The translations under genes and the position numbers were made by a program. The notes under the pieces were generated by a model that ran no database searches, was not told the origin of the DNA, and saw nothing but the letters and a program-made list of their open reading frames with translations. From positions 3,414,546 through 3,478,545 of the forward strand of contig NZ_CP032157.1 in the NCBI RefSeq assembly GCF_003555545.1: DNA of 64,000 bases, written 5' to 3'. This document shows, one piece after another, positions 1 through 9,644 of this stretch (the first letter of the stretch is position 1; each line of letters opens with the position of its first letter). Origin of the DNA: Paraflavitalea soli (GTDB lineage: Bacteria; Bacteroidota; Bacteroidia; Chitinophagales; Chitinophagaceae).

Positions 1-1199
1 TTCATACCTGCTTTCCACACCTGACCGAATGTTTTATCACTCCAGGATGTGTAGGCAACCCAATGACCATCGGGCGACCAAGCAGGTTGAAATTGATTCA
101 CCGGCTGATCTACTAATAACCGAGGGGTACCGTTAGGCAAATCCATGATATAAATGCGGGAAAGAGCAGCAAACACCAGCCGTTTTCCATCAGGACTTGC
201 ATGTGCATAGCGAATGTATTTTGCAACCAATGAGTTCTGATCTAACTTAAAATGGTTATCATTTAGTTTCCCCATATCAACCTTAACGTGTGCCAGAAAG
301 GAGATGGTATCATTTTTACCACTAGGCACATCAATCAAATGCAGTTTCCCCCCATAACCAATCACTATTTTTTTTGAATCAGCCGAAATGCCATATTGAA
401 ATGCACCACTTCCTGGATCCGGCACCTTACAATACCATTGTGCAAGTACTCGTTTCGTTTTTCCAACCAAATCAATCACCACTAAGTTGTATTCAACATT
501 GTTCAATACTAAATAACTAAGCCAACTACCGTCTGGAGCCACCTTAATATTTTGCAAATTTTCGATACTTTCAGAGTCAAATTCAAAGAATTGATTTTGG
601 ATACCTAAAGCAATATCATACTTCATTATACATCTTTCGCCAGTCATCTTTATGTGATCGCAATAAATAAATTTACTATCAGGCGAAAAATTGGTTATTC
701 TGTTAATATCAGGCGTCACTTTAACTCTACCTCCACCCAGATAATACATAAAATAGTCACCTGCTGGATTTCTTGAGTTGCTAGCTATCCAGTCCCCTTC
801 GGTACCCCAAATAGGAACACCCCTCTCTTTCGTACCGAAAGATTGACTCTGCCCCCCCGTAGTATTTATGACTGTCAGCCTATCAATCCCTGTTGCGTCA
901 CTTATATATGCAATTTTATCTCCTTTTGGACTCCATACAGGCCGCGTGTTAACGGCCAACCCTCTGGTTAGTTGCCTCGCTAAACCTCCATCCACAGAAA
1001 CAATATACAGGTCACCCAACAGATCAAATACAACCTGCTTTCCATCCGGTGAAATATCAACACTCATATTACTACCTGTCTGTGTACTAAAGGTAACAGT
1101 CCGGCTTATTTTAATTGGTAGTACATCGGTAACTCTACTTTGAGCATATCCTCTGGCAGTAGCAATATACAAACAAAACAATGCTAGTTTTTTAATCAT
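1..1199 (-). CDS. Secreted TolB-like (PD40) beta-propeller protein, 3' part outside window
   Basis: Partial gene read leftward from an ATG at 1199 and still open at the window edge (399 residues visible). A signal peptide (MIKKLALFCLYIATARGYAQ) is followed by at least seven PD40 motifs: SPDGKQVVF, SPKGDKIAYI, SPDSKFIYC, APDGSWLSYL, SADSKKIVI, SPDGKRLVF and SPDGHWVAYTS. Such repeats form a TolB/Tricorn-type propeller. The wording of the first blade (DLLGDLYIVSVDGG) resembles the propeller that precedes a C-terminal amidohydrolase domain in many Bacteroidota exported enzymes, but that domain would lie outside the window, so the enzyme class is inference. It reads in the same direction as the SusC/SusD pair to its right, with a plus-strand small gene between them. 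The DNA is AT-rich, like the neighbouring SusD. Confidence 0.8.
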   Translation of the reverse strand, partial: MIKKLALFCLYIATARGYAQSRVTDVLPIKISRTVTFSTQTGSNMSVDISPDGKQVVFDLLGDLYIVSVDGGLARQLTRGLAVNTRPVWSPKGDKIAYISDATGIDRLTVINTTGGQSQSFGTKERGVPIWGTEGDWIASNSRNPAGDYFMYYLGGGRVKVTPDINRITNFSPDSKFIYCDHIKMTGERCIMKYDIALGIQNQFFEFDSESIENLQNIKVAPDGSWLSYLVLNNVEYNLVVIDLVGKTKRVLAQWYCKVPDPGSGAFQYGISADSKKIVIGYGGKLHLIDVPSGKNDTISFLAHVKVDMGKLNDNHFKLDQNSLVAKYIRYAHASPDGKRLVFAALSRIYIMDLPNGTPRLLVDQPVNQFQPAWSPDGHWVAYTSWSDKTFGQVWKAGM

Positions 1200-1551
1200 G
1201 TAGGTAACAATATAATGATAGAATAAATTTAAGCAGCTTTTGAAATACTACCTATCACAGCATTTTTTTTACCATTCTCATTTTTTTATGTATTTAAATT
1301 GCATACAGGTTTAGCGAAAAAACAAATCAATATTTACACCTACACCTACATGTACATAAACCATTGCATGTACGATAAATAAACACAAACTTTTATACAT
1401 CCCGTGCGGGTAATTTGCCAGAGTCGGTACTGCAGTCCGGCCGCTGGGGCCGTATTCTTACGGCGTTATGGGGCAGCCGAAAACCATCAGAAGAGAGTAG
1501 GCATAATTTTCAATACAAGTTTAGCTTTTTGATCTAAAAAGCACCTTAATT
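1200..1551. other. Intergenic region, divergent promoters expected
   Basis: No gene seen. The left half is AT-rich and should carry the promoter of the minus-strand propeller gene. A short GC hairpin (GCCGTA, loop TTCT, TACGGC) lies at 1449-1464. The last 50 bases lead into the small secreted protein at 1552. I found no clear TAnnTTTG element. Confidence 0.4.
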
Positions 1552-1854
1552 ATGAAAAGAGTAAAAATCATGCTTTCAGCAATTTTGGTAATGGCAGTAG
1601 TAGCTGGCGCTCTTGCTTTTAAAGCAAAAAAAATCGGCGGTTTCTGCTTATATAAAACTACTTTAACCACTACAAAAGTAGGTGATCCAGCAGTACAAAC
1701 TTGCAAGACATTTGGCCAATATTTTGTTACGCCAGTTAATCAAGGCGGAGTTAAGGCTGAGTCAATTACTACAACCTTAACGCTCTGCGGTGATGTTCCA
1801 ACATTTACCCCTACATCCCGTTGCGTTATTACGCTTACAACTATAGAGGAGTAA
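1552..1854 (+). CDS. Small secreted protein, DUF6520-like
   Basis: A 100-residue protein with a short basic start (MKRVKIML), a hydrophobic stretch to about residue 22 (VVAGALAF) and a mature part with four cysteines, probably two disulfides in the periplasm or outside the cell. The N-terminal pattern (MK-hydrophobic-GALAF/GALAH) is shared with the 87-residue protein at 38097-38360. It resembles the small Bacteroidota proteins grouped as DUF6520, which have no known function; the family name is from memory and tentative. It stands alone between two minus-strand genes and ends just before a very strong hairpin at 1877-1930, so it looks like its own short transcript. Confidence 0.65.
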   Translation: MKRVKIMLSAILVMAVVAGALAFKAKKIGGFCLYKTTLTTTKVGDPAVQTCKTFGQYFVTPVNQGGVKAESITTTLTLCGDVPTFTPTSRCVITLTTIEE

Positions 1855-1876
1855 AAACAATCTTTTAAGTAATCTC

Positions 1877-1930
1877 AACATAATTCAAATAATAGAGGTA
1901 TATATATTCTTCTATTATTTGAATTATGTT
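1877..1930 (+). terminator. 20-bp perfect-stem hairpin terminator
   Basis: The left arm 1877-1896 is an exact reverse complement of the right arm 1911-1930, with a 14-nt AT loop. The right arm ends in TT and TTTAAATG follows. It sits 23 nt after the stop of the small secreted protein. The stem is AT-rich but unusually long. It may also act for the minus-strand SusD gene, since the end of that gene is 260 nt to the right. Confidence 0.75.
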
Positions 1931-2191
1931 TTAAATGTAACTCATGAACTTATCATTAACGGTAAATATGCTCTTTTATTTATTAAATTACTCTTGTATT
2001 TCGTAATCACTAATCAAGCCATCACTCACTTGCTACATAATATTAACTATTGCAATTCCGAATTGAAGCAGTTAAAAGATATATCGAAACTTGTGCCTAA
2101 AAACCACCCCAGAAGGTTTTACTATCATCTTTTGCCGAGCATTGAATTGATCATTCAAAGAGTCAATGAATCAAATGTTCCTCCAAGACAC

Positions 2192-3673
2192 TCAGTACCC
2201 CGCATTCTGCACCAAGTTAGGATTTCTTAATATATCAAAGTTGGGAATAGGATACACTTGATCAGTTAATTCCCAAGCTCCACCTTTTAAAGGCGTAACC
2301 ACACTCATGATGGCATCTACTTTACCCGTCCTTTTCAAGTCAAACCAACGATGCCCCCATTCAGCAAACAATTCTACTTGTCGTTCATGTATTATGGCGG
2401 CCATCAGTTGCTCTTTGGTTAATGCGCCAGGCAGATTGGGTAATGGATCAGGTACATCAACGGTAGCAGCAGCACGAGCCCTTGCCCTTATCATATTTAT
2501 ATCCGCCACCGAACCAGGAATATTGTTCTGCTGCGCTCTAGCTTCTGCTCTTATCAGATACAGTTCTCCCAACCTAAGCATCATTAGGTATTCAGTACCT
2601 GGTTCTGATCCTAAACCCAACTTGTATTTATAAGGATAAAAATAGGTAGTACCCAAAACAGTTACACTATTGATCCAGTTACCTGTTACATTCCGTTTAT
2701 CTCCTGCCTCAAAACTATTCAACAAAAATTTGCTAACATACACAGGGCTGTATTCTGTAGGCCCGGCATCAGATAAAATAAAAACAGCACCATCACAGGT
2801 ATTCATCCCCGCTGCTACTGGCTGTAATTGCCAAATGGCCTCTCGGCTATTTTTCTTAAATACATCATTAAGCGTGACCAATCCAAATAAAGATGTATTA
2901 TCAATAACAGAGGATGCAGATAATTCAGCGTTGACATAATCACCATTATAGAGGTACGCTCGAGCTAGTAAAGCAGCTGCAGCCCACTTGGTGGGTCGTA
3001 CACGTTCTGCAATTACATTAGGTAAATATTTTTTCAATCCACCATTTAGAAAATCAATGCTTAATAATGATTGTGCATCAAGCAAATCTGCGATTATTTG
3101 TTTGTACACATCCTTCTTAGACCTTCTGGATAATAACCTGTTCACCTCAAAATCAGTGTTAAGCGGGAGCGGAACATCTCCATAAAGATTGACCAAGTAA
3201 AAAAAATAAAGCGCTCGCATAAACTTAGCCTCCCCCAATAACTGATTTTTTACAGACAGGCTTAAACTGTTAGAAGAAGCTACACCTTCGATAACCGTAT
3301 TGCAAGCATATATTTTTGGAAAAGGCCAGCATTCATCCCCTGCAGACCCGCCAGCATTAGAAAAAAGAGCATTTTTATAATAAGAAATCAGACTCTCATT
3401 TGAAGAGCCTTCCCACAAGGTGAGTTCATCAGATGATAATCCGGTAAATATTGGCACGCCAGTAAAACTTGTAAAAAAAGATTCATTGCTTAGCGCCGAA
3501 AAATGACCCGTCATCACAGCAATGGCTGCATTGTCATCGGAAAAGGCGGTTAACGTAGTTAAATTCGCGACTGGGGGATCAATATCCACTAATTTATTAC
3601 AAGCAATAAATCCCATACTGATTACCACCAAAGCAATCATAATTCTTTTGACAAAAATAAATTTAATGAACAT
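2192..3673 (-). CDS. SusD/RagB-family nutrient-binding lipoprotein
   Basis: 493 residues. An N-terminal lipoprotein signal ends in FIAC at C25, so the protein is expected to be lipid-anchored on the outer membrane. Typical SusD features: N-terminal TPR-like helices (LGEAKFMRALYFFYLVNLYG near residue 150), the stretch LMMLRLGELYLIRAEA, and the C-terminal ELFAEWGHRWFDLKRTG motif of the RagB/SusD C-terminal domain. It lies 11 nt downstream of its SusC partner on the same strand, the usual SusC-SusD operon. The ligand cannot be told from sequence. The gene is clearly AT-rich (about 32% GC in one sampled 60-base line) compared with the FecR gene of the same locus (about 55%). Confidence 0.93.
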   Translation of the reverse strand: MFIKFIFVKRIMIALVVISMGFIACNKLVDIDPPVANLTTLTAFSDDNAAIAVMTGHFSALSNESFFTSFTGVPIFTGLSSDELTLWEGSSNESLISYYKNALFSNAGGSAGDECWPFPKIYACNTVIEGVASSNSLSLSVKNQLLGEAKFMRALYFFYLVNLYGDVPLPLNTDFEVNRLLSRRSKKDVYKQIIADLLDAQSLLSIDFLNGGLKKYLPNVIAERVRPTKWAAAALLARAYLYNGDYVNAELSASSVIDNTSLFGLVTLNDVFKKNSREAIWQLQPVAAGMNTCDGAVFILSDAGPTEYSPVYVSKFLLNSFEAGDKRNVTGNWINSVTVLGTTYFYPYKYKLGLGSEPGTEYLMMLRLGELYLIRAEARAQQNNIPGSVADINMIRARARAAATVDVPDPLPNLPGALTKEQLMAAIIHERQVELFAEWGHRWFDLKRTGKVDAIMSVVTPLKGGAWELTDQVYPIPNFDILRNPNLVQNAGY

Positions 3674-3684
3674 GGTAGTTTAGT

Positions 3685-6600
3685 TTATAAGGTGGCCTGA
3701 ATACCTACTGTAATCAATCGAAGCTGAGGTAAAGCAACTGTGCCTGGCTTCTCAGGATCCCATCCTTTGTATGGCGTAATCGTGAACAAGTTTTGTGCAT
3801 GCAAGTAAAGGTTTGCACTCCGAAAAGAAATTTTATGCATCCATTCACTAGGCAACTGGCAAGAAAGGGAAACATTATTCAACCGAATAAAGGAAGCATT
3901 AGTAATCGAATAATCACTATAAAATACTGAAGAGTAAATCGAAGCAAGACTTGAGTTTTGAGAAAACTTTTGATATTCGGCAATATCACCAGGCTTTTGC
4001 CAACGATCAAGTACAGACGTTGGTTGATTCCCATTCCCCCTATTAAAATGTCCAGGAACCTGGCCAGCAAAATATTTTAACCCAAGCTTCTTAACGAATT
4101 GGAAAGAAAACCCAAATTGAAGTTGCCTATAGCGAATGTTATTTTGGAACCCTCCAGAATATTTTTGTTGAGGCTCAATAATTGCAACACGAGGCAATAC
4201 TTCTGAGGGATTTGAAGTTGGACCATTTTTACCTTGCAAAAGAAAAATGCCAGTAAGTGGATCAACACCGATAACACTGCGAAGTTGTAAGACATTAAAA
4301 GATTTTCCTATAATCAAAAACTGTGCGTAGCTAGAGGTTTCAATATTAGGAAAAGACAACAGTTTATTTTCCGGAAAAGTGATATTAACATTTGAAGTCC
4401 ATTCTACATTAGCGTTTCTATAGTTAACAGAACGGAAAGCTAATTCAATGGACCTATTTTGCAAAGTAGCAGGGAAATTATAATTGATGCGATCAGCCCC
4501 AGTAATATATGGAAGATTGTAGTCCATTAATTGGTTGGAACAACGATTAAGAGCATAATTGGCAGTGATCAATACTCTATCCTTAAAAAAACCCAAATCA
4601 ACTCCTATCTGCAATTTTCTGGTCTCCTCCCATTCCAAGTGCGGGTTAAATAATCCCCCGAGCGAATAACCAGCCGTTCCTTGATAAGGTACAGCTACAC
4701 TATATGGAGCAAATTGAGGAATATATACATAATCCCCGATTTGATCATTACCAGTAGTGCCATAGCTTCCTCTTATTTTGCCAAAACTAAGAAAACGAAG
4801 TTTCTTTCGGATTAGTCCTTCTTCGCTAAAGATCCATCCACCTCCTATAGCCCCAAAGTTATGAAACCGGTTAGCTGGCCCAAACCGGCTACTACCATCC
4901 CTTCGGGCTGTCAAGCTAAATAGGAATCTATCCTTAAAGGAATAGCTCAACCGTCCAAAGACGCCTACATATTTGTATGTTACAGGAACAGTACTGCCTA
5001 CTCGTATTGAAACTGCGGCTTTGGGATCCTCCAGGGAGGCATCTGTAGTATAACCACTGCCTGACAAGCTATACCCATTGCTATTCCGTTGTTGAGCAGT
5101 CCCCCCTATTAACGCATTAAATTTGTGGTACCCAAAGGAACATTGATAATTCAATTGTGGCTCGATTATCCAAGAGTTAATATTGCTGTTAGAATAATCT
5201 GCAGCCCTTAGCAGGCTTGGATCGGGAACCAATCTATTCTCAGGAGCATATATACTCAATGGATAACCCATATATTCATTGAGTTGCTGATTAGTATAAC
5301 CCAGGCTGGTTCTTAGCTCCAACCCATCCATTAGTTTATATCCCATCGCTAGATTTGCAACTAGGTTCGTGGTTTGAGCTTTATATTTAACATCCAATTG
5401 GGTCAGAGGGTTACTAAAACTGGATCGCCCTGCAGCATTGGGTGCCCAGTTTAGGCTACCATCTGATGTATATAAGGCAGGCGCATTAGGAGGCAGAGTG
5501 ATTGCACTTTTTGTAAAATCTACTCCAGGCAATGTATTTAGGTCATCCATATAACTACCTGAGAACTGTAAGGTAAAACGTTTGTTCAGGGAAACATTGT
5601 TCAGGGAAAAACTTAAATTTTTTGAAGGATTTCCTGAATTGCCCAAAAACACTGTTGTCATCCTATTATAGGTTCCGGAAAGCCTGAATTGAGTATTGAC
5701 AGTTCCACCAGAAACAGTTAAGATAACATTGCTGTACTGAGCAGTCCCTCCAATCAACTCTTTTTGCCAGTTGGCATCTCGGGTAGTATCCCAATGACCA
5801 TTCACATCATAATTAGTATTGGAAGGATTGGTAATAATTGATGGAATAGGAACTCCGTCGTTATTAAATGCTTCCCTCCGCATTTCCAGATATTGTTTTG
5901 TATTGAGCACATTCATGAATTTGCCAACTTTACCCCAACCCTGGGATAGGTTTAAATCCAGTTGGGTATTCCCGGCCTTTCCTTTTTTCGTAGTAATCAG
6001 GATCGCGCCATTCGCTGCCCTGGAACCATAAATTGCGGTAGCGTCGGCATCTTTTAAAACATCGATACTTTCAATATCCGAGGGATTGATATAATTTAAT
6101 GGGCTTCCTGCACCTCCAACGGCTGCTCCTGTTGGACTTCCGGAATTGCCCAACAATATTGTACCCACAGAGGTAGTACGAAGTGTCTGAGATGCATAAG
6201 GCACCCCATCGATCAGTATGAGAGGATCATTACCACTATACAAACTATTCGTTCCCTGAATACGGATAGTAACACCGCTTCCCCTGAGCCCATTTGCTGG
6301 TGTCACCTCCAAGCCAGGCACACGGCCCTGAAGGGCCAGTAAAGGATTTTTCACCGGCTGCTTTTCAATATCCTCTGCTTTTACGGTAGCCGAATTGCCC
6401 ACATTGAAGCGCTGAGAAGTTTTTCCATAGGCAATTACTTGGACTTCATCTAATGGAGCTGTCTTTCCCATCACTTTCAAATCCAGGTATTTACGTCCAT
6501 CCACCTTTGCCTCAATGGAAGTGATGTTGACGGCAGTAAGCACCAGCGTTACATTCGACTCTATATTTCTCAATACAAACTCCCCTTCTCCATCGGTATA

Positions 6601-7107
6601 GGTTCCGATCTTTTCACTACCTTTTACGCGCACAGTAACCCCCGCTACCGGATCATTGTGTTCATTCAGCACACGCCCATGTACATCCATAGGCACCAAC
6701 GACTGTAAGGAGCGTTGCTCCTGGTTTATTTTTTTTTCAGCCTTTTCTTTAATAATGATAATACGCTCAATCACCGTATAGGTCAGCGGCTGTTCCTGGA
6801 AAATGAGGGTCAGGGCATCCAGGATACGTATATTGCTAATGCTTATGTTGACAGGTTTGGCCTTCGAAAGATCGGTTTCACTATAAGTAAAGGTATAACC
6901 GGTCTGTTTCCGGATCTCATTAAATACCTTTTGCAAAGGGGCATTCTTGAAATTGAGGGATACCACCTGCGACTCCCCCGCCGGCCTGAAGGCCAGGAAC
7001 TGAATGCTGAGGAGGAGGAGTAATCCAATTGAAACCGATCGCTGAAAATGCATTGCCACATTCCGTGCATGACAATGCAAGCCTTTACCATAAGCAGAGC
7101 GTTGCAT
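3685..7107 (-). CDS. SusC-family TonB-dependent transporter with STN domain
   Basis: 1140 residues. Signal region to about residue 45, then an STN domain (about 48-120) that normally contacts a FecR anti-sigma protein, a carboxypeptidase-regulatory-like domain (about 139-213), a TonB-box region near 220, a plug with the SusC signature (ESIDVLKDADATAIYGSR), and a long barrel ending in a hydrophobic strand (LRLITVGIQATL). It imports a SusD-bound ligand across the outer membrane using TonB energy. The SusD gene follows after 11 nt. The cognate FecR is 942 nt upstream with a terminator between, so SusC/SusD probably have their own promoter. Base composition changes inside the gene: the N-terminal half is near 50% GC, the barrel 33-42%. 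Confidence 0.95.
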   Translation of the reverse strand: MQRSAYGKGLHCHARNVAMHFQRSVSIGLLLLLSIQFLAFRPAGESQVVSLNFKNAPLQKVFNEIRKQTGYTFTYSETDLSKAKPVNISISNIRILDALTLIFQEQPLTYTVIERIIIIKEKAEKKINQEQRSLQSLVPMDVHGRVLNEHNDPVAGVTVRVKGSEKIGTYTDGEGEFVLRNIESNVTLVLTAVNITSIEAKVDGRKYLDLKVMGKTAPLDEVQVIAYGKTSQRFNVGNSATVKAEDIEKQPVKNPLLALQGRVPGLEVTPANGLRGSGVTIRIQGTNSLYSGNDPLILIDGVPYASQTLRTTSVGTILLGNSGSPTGAAVGGAGSPLNYINPSDIESIDVLKDADATAIYGSRAANGAILITTKKGKAGNTQLDLNLSQGWGKVGKFMNVLNTKQYLEMRREAFNNDGVPIPSIITNPSNTNYDVNGHWDTTRDANWQKELIGGTAQYSNVILTVSGGTVNTQFRLSGTYNRMTTVFLGNSGNPSKNLSFSLNNVSLNKRFTLQFSGSYMDDLNTLPGVDFTKSAITLPPNAPALYTSDGSLNWAPNAAGRSSFSNPLTQLDVKYKAQTTNLVANLAMGYKLMDGLELRTSLGYTNQQLNEYMGYPLSIYAPENRLVPDPSLLRAADYSNSNINSWIIEPQLNYQCSFGYHKFNALIGGTAQQRNSNGYSLSGSGYTTDASLEDPKAAVSIRVGSTVPVTYKYVGVFGRLSYSFKDRFLFSLTARRDGSSRFGPANRFHNFGAIGGGWIFSEEGLIRKKLRFLSFGKIRGSYGTTGNDQIGDYVYIPQFAPYSVAVPYQGTAGYSLGGLFNPHLEWEETRKLQIGVDLGFFKDRVLITANYALNRCSNQLMDYNLPYITGADRINYNFPATLQNRSIELAFRSVNYRNANVEWTSNVNITFPENKLLSFPNIETSSYAQFLIIGKSFNVLQLRSVIGVDPLTGIFLLQGKNGPTSNPSEVLPRVAIIEPQQKYSGGFQNNIRYRQLQFGFSFQFVKKLGLKYFAGQVPGHFNRGNGNQPTSVLDRWQKPGDIAEYQKFSQNSSLASIYSSVFYSDYSITNASFIRLNNVSLSCQLPSEWMHKISFRSANLYLHAQNLFTITPYKGWDPEKPGTVALPQLRLITVGIQATL

Positions 7108-8049
7108 AATTAGTTCCTTAATGTTGTTAACAATAAGGCAACTGCTTTAACCTTAACGTGGGCTACTAATCATTAAGCCCTCATCAATAAAACCGTTGCC
7201 CGTTTTGTACCTGACTTGACAAGAATGCGATGAGAAAAATGATTCACAGGAGAAGGCAAAGGTTCTGACTAACAACATGTTCCCGGGAAAGAGAGGGCAT
7301 GGAGCGTACAACTACTTGCTGCTTCATTACAAGCTACTCCTTCCAAAATCATGTACAGCTAACCGCGCAGCCAGGGAATGTTTTTCAATGATGGATTCTT
7401 TTCTTCCGCATGGGACGGAACTGCCTGTAGGCAGGTGGTTTCAACAGGTTTTCATGGCTATCGGCCCCTGGCTTGCGGTGGCGCTGGTTTAATGATTAAT
7501 GGAATTGAATAGCATCATAAAATGTATGAGGTTTAATGGTATTTGTATATACAGAACGTTGGAAAAACAATTTGAATGAACGGAGGAGAGATCGCTCCTC
7601 CGTTGAAAATAGTAGCCTCATTGCATTAGCGTAAAAAACGCTGCTCCTATAACTGGTGTGTATTCCTATATTCACGAAGGACACCTAACGCTAACAGCAC
7701 TTGTTCATTATCTGGCAGAAGGACCGTCCCGGCTTATCTCTGTAAACTATTTGTTAAGTTTCGTATCCCTATAATAACGAACTACCCAATAAAGGCAACT
7801 ATCCTTTTCGCATTATTATTTTTGAGCCCCATCTTATTTTCCAGGACTCAGGGTCTTATACCAATCAGAGGGATAGCCGGGTAGCGTATCGCACTTAGAA
7901 CCAACAGCTTAGTATAGCATCACCAAAAAAGCCGTGTTGGAAAGCCAACTGCCTTCTAACACGACTTACGTACTAATCTTGTACAATGGATGTTGCCTGG
8001 TTTGTAACCTAAAGGAGGTTTAATGGTATCTATGGATGAGACAATGTCT
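7108..8049. other. Long intergenic region between FecR and SusC
   Basis: About 940 nt with no convincing gene; the short open frames here lack family features. It contains a minus-strand terminator at 7925-7965, a perfect 10-bp hairpin at 7579-7604 (AACGGAGGAG, 6-nt loop, CTCCTCCGTT) and two copies of the 15-mer GAGGTTTAATGGTAT (7528-7542 and 8015-8029). The promoter of the SusC/SusD operon should lie in the left part, but no clear element could be picked. Confidence 0.5.
7925..7965 (-). terminator. Rho-independent terminator after FecR
   Basis: Read on the minus strand, a 15-bp stem with one mismatch and two wobble pairs (arms 7965-7951 and 7945-7931, 5-nt loop) is followed directly by six T. 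It lies 85 nt after the FecR stop and should end the sigma/FecR-side transcript before the SusC gene. Confidence 0.7.
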
Positions 8050-9267
8050 TTATGGACGCACGATGATCCGCTTGCCCTTCACTTCAAAATGCACCCTGTC
8101 CGTTTCTTCCAGCACTTTAAGCAAGGTAGACAGGGGTACATTGCGGGATAAAGTCGCTGAAAAACGTTCAGTACTTGGTGTTTCAAATTCTATCTCTTCA
8201 ATATCACTATACCAGCGCTTTACCTCCTGCATGATATCGGGCAATGGCATAGATTTAAAATCAAAATAGCCGCTCTTCCAGGCCACTACATTTTCCACAT
8301 CCACCGTCTGCACCGGGATCAGGTGAGAGATATTGGACCGGGTGGAAATTAATGCCTGCTGGGCGGGCTTCAGCACTACTTTTTTATCGTCCTGTATAGC
8401 AGTCACTTCTACACTGCCTTCCAACAAGGTAGTTTTTACCAGGGCTTCGCTTGCATAATTCCTGATATTGAAATGGGTACCAAGCACTTTTACCTGGGCA
8501 TCACCGGTCGTGACGATGAAGGGTTTCGCCGCATTTTTAGCTACTTCAAAATAGGCTTCGCCGGTCAGCTCCACCTGCCGGGTTGTGCCAGCGAAACTGG
8601 TGGGAAAGCGCAAACTGGCATCCGCATTGAGCCATACCTTGGTCTTATCCGGCAAGGTGAGGGATATAGTACTCCCCCGGGGTGTTTGAGCGGTATTATA
8701 GGTAACCGGCGTATTGTCGTTGTTGCCGGCATCGCTTTTCGTATCATACTCCAGCAGATCCCCCTTCTTATTCACCGCAGCGCCGCCATCCTGGGCCAAT
8801 ACCCCATCCTGCTGGTCACTTAGGGTAATGATGCGCCCATCGCTCAGGGTAAGGGTTGCTTTATTGGTACCGGGAAGAATGTTTTCTCCTTTGTTAACGG
8901 TCATTATGTCGGGCTTGGCTGGCTGGCTACGGTTGTTAAGGTATAACCAGGCACCGGTGGCTAACAAGCCTGCTACGGCCGCTGCCGCTAACCAGCGCCA
9001 GGGCCTTTTGCGGATGGGGACTACCGGAGCAGTAGGCAAGTTGTTTTTTTTCAGGAACCGTTGCCAGGCTGCTGCTTCATCCACCGTATCCAGTTGTTCC
9101 AGGCTGGTTGCTACCTGATCCCGGTCCAGGCAGCGCTCCACAAATTGCCGGTTAGCCGCCGAAGCGCCGATCCAGGTATCCAGTTCCTGCTGCTCTATAG
9201 CGGTTATTTCGCCTTGCTGCTGTTTCAGCAACAAGGCTACAATACTGTTAATAGCTGCTTCATGCAT
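8050..9267 (-). CDS. FecR-family anti-sigma factor (DUF4974 C-terminus)
   Basis: 405 residues. A cytoplasmic N-terminal helical region (1-88) should bind the ECF sigma factor. One transmembrane helix lies at about 92-110 (LAAAAVAGLLATGAWLYL). The periplasmic FecR domain follows at about 195-275 (VWLNADASLRFP, VELTGEAYFEVAKN, VKVLGTHFNIRNY) and a DUF4974 domain ends the protein (about 335-405). It passes the signal from the STN domain of the outer-membrane SusC to the sigma factor. The likely partner sigma factor (10935-11564) is 1.7 kb upstream rather than adjacent; a plus-strand DUF5995 gene and a doubtful small ORF lie between. GC content matches the N-terminal half of the SusC gene. Confidence 0.93.
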   Translation of the reverse strand: MHEAAINSIVALLLKQQQGEITAIEQQELDTWIGASAANRQFVERCLDRDQVATSLEQLDTVDEAAAWQRFLKKNNLPTAPVVPIRKRPWRWLAAAAVAGLLATGAWLYLNNRSQPAKPDIMTVNKGENILPGTNKATLTLSDGRIITLSDQQDGVLAQDGGAAVNKKGDLLEYDTKSDAGNNDNTPVTYNTAQTPRGSTISLTLPDKTKVWLNADASLRFPTSFAGTTRQVELTGEAYFEVAKNAAKPFIVTTGDAQVKVLGTHFNIRNYASEALVKTTLLEGSVEVTAIQDDKKVVLKPAQQALISTRSNISHLIPVQTVDVENVVAWKSGYFDFKSMPLPDIMQEVKRWYSDIEEIEFETPSTERFSATLSRNVPLSTLLKVLEETDRVHFEVKGKRIIVRP

Positions 9268-9431
9268 GATATTTCATTGAATAGGTTATGGTTAAGAACT
9301 TTGCTGTAGTGTAGGTATAACCGAAGCTCCGGGCAGGAGATCAGTATTTACCCTAATAGGAACGTATAAACCCTCAAAACCAACCATTACCCGGGCTAAA
9401 GATTTCCCGGAACCCTGCAAAGCATTGCTAT

Positions 9432-9644
9432 TCAATACTCATCCTTGTAAGTGATCTCCTTTTCAATAACGCCGTCTGTTTTAGACTCCCGGGTCTTCCA
9501 GGTAATAGATCTTTTACGTTTGGGTGGCCTTAAGCACCGTTCAATAGCATTGATCAAATGAATGATAAAGGACGTTTTTTGTGGGTCATTACCCGTATTG
9601 TCCGGACGCGACACTTCCCGCCCGGTTTGTGGAGCCTTACTCAT
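9432..9644 (-). CDS. Doubtful small basic protein
   Basis: A 70-residue open frame, hydrophilic and rich in Lys/Arg, without signal peptide or transmembrane segment. It lies upstream of the FecR gene on the same strand, separated from it by 164 nt. I recognise no family. Its composition is protein-like, but no ribosome-binding site is evident before its ATG. It could be a remnant or a chance frame. Confidence 0.3.
   Translation of the reverse strand: MSKAPQTGREVSRPDNTGNDPQKTSFIIHLINAIERCLRPPKRKRSITWKTRESKTDGVIEKEITYKDEY

Noticed and set aside
1919-2230. 103-codon plus-strand frame
   Set aside because: Its start codon lies inside the right arm of the terminator hairpin and its end overlaps the SusD gene; no family features.
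7277-7684. Two short frames (7277-7492 plus, 7496-7684 minus)
   Set aside because: No conserved text, and they cross the hairpin at 7579-7604 and the GGTTTAATG repeats.
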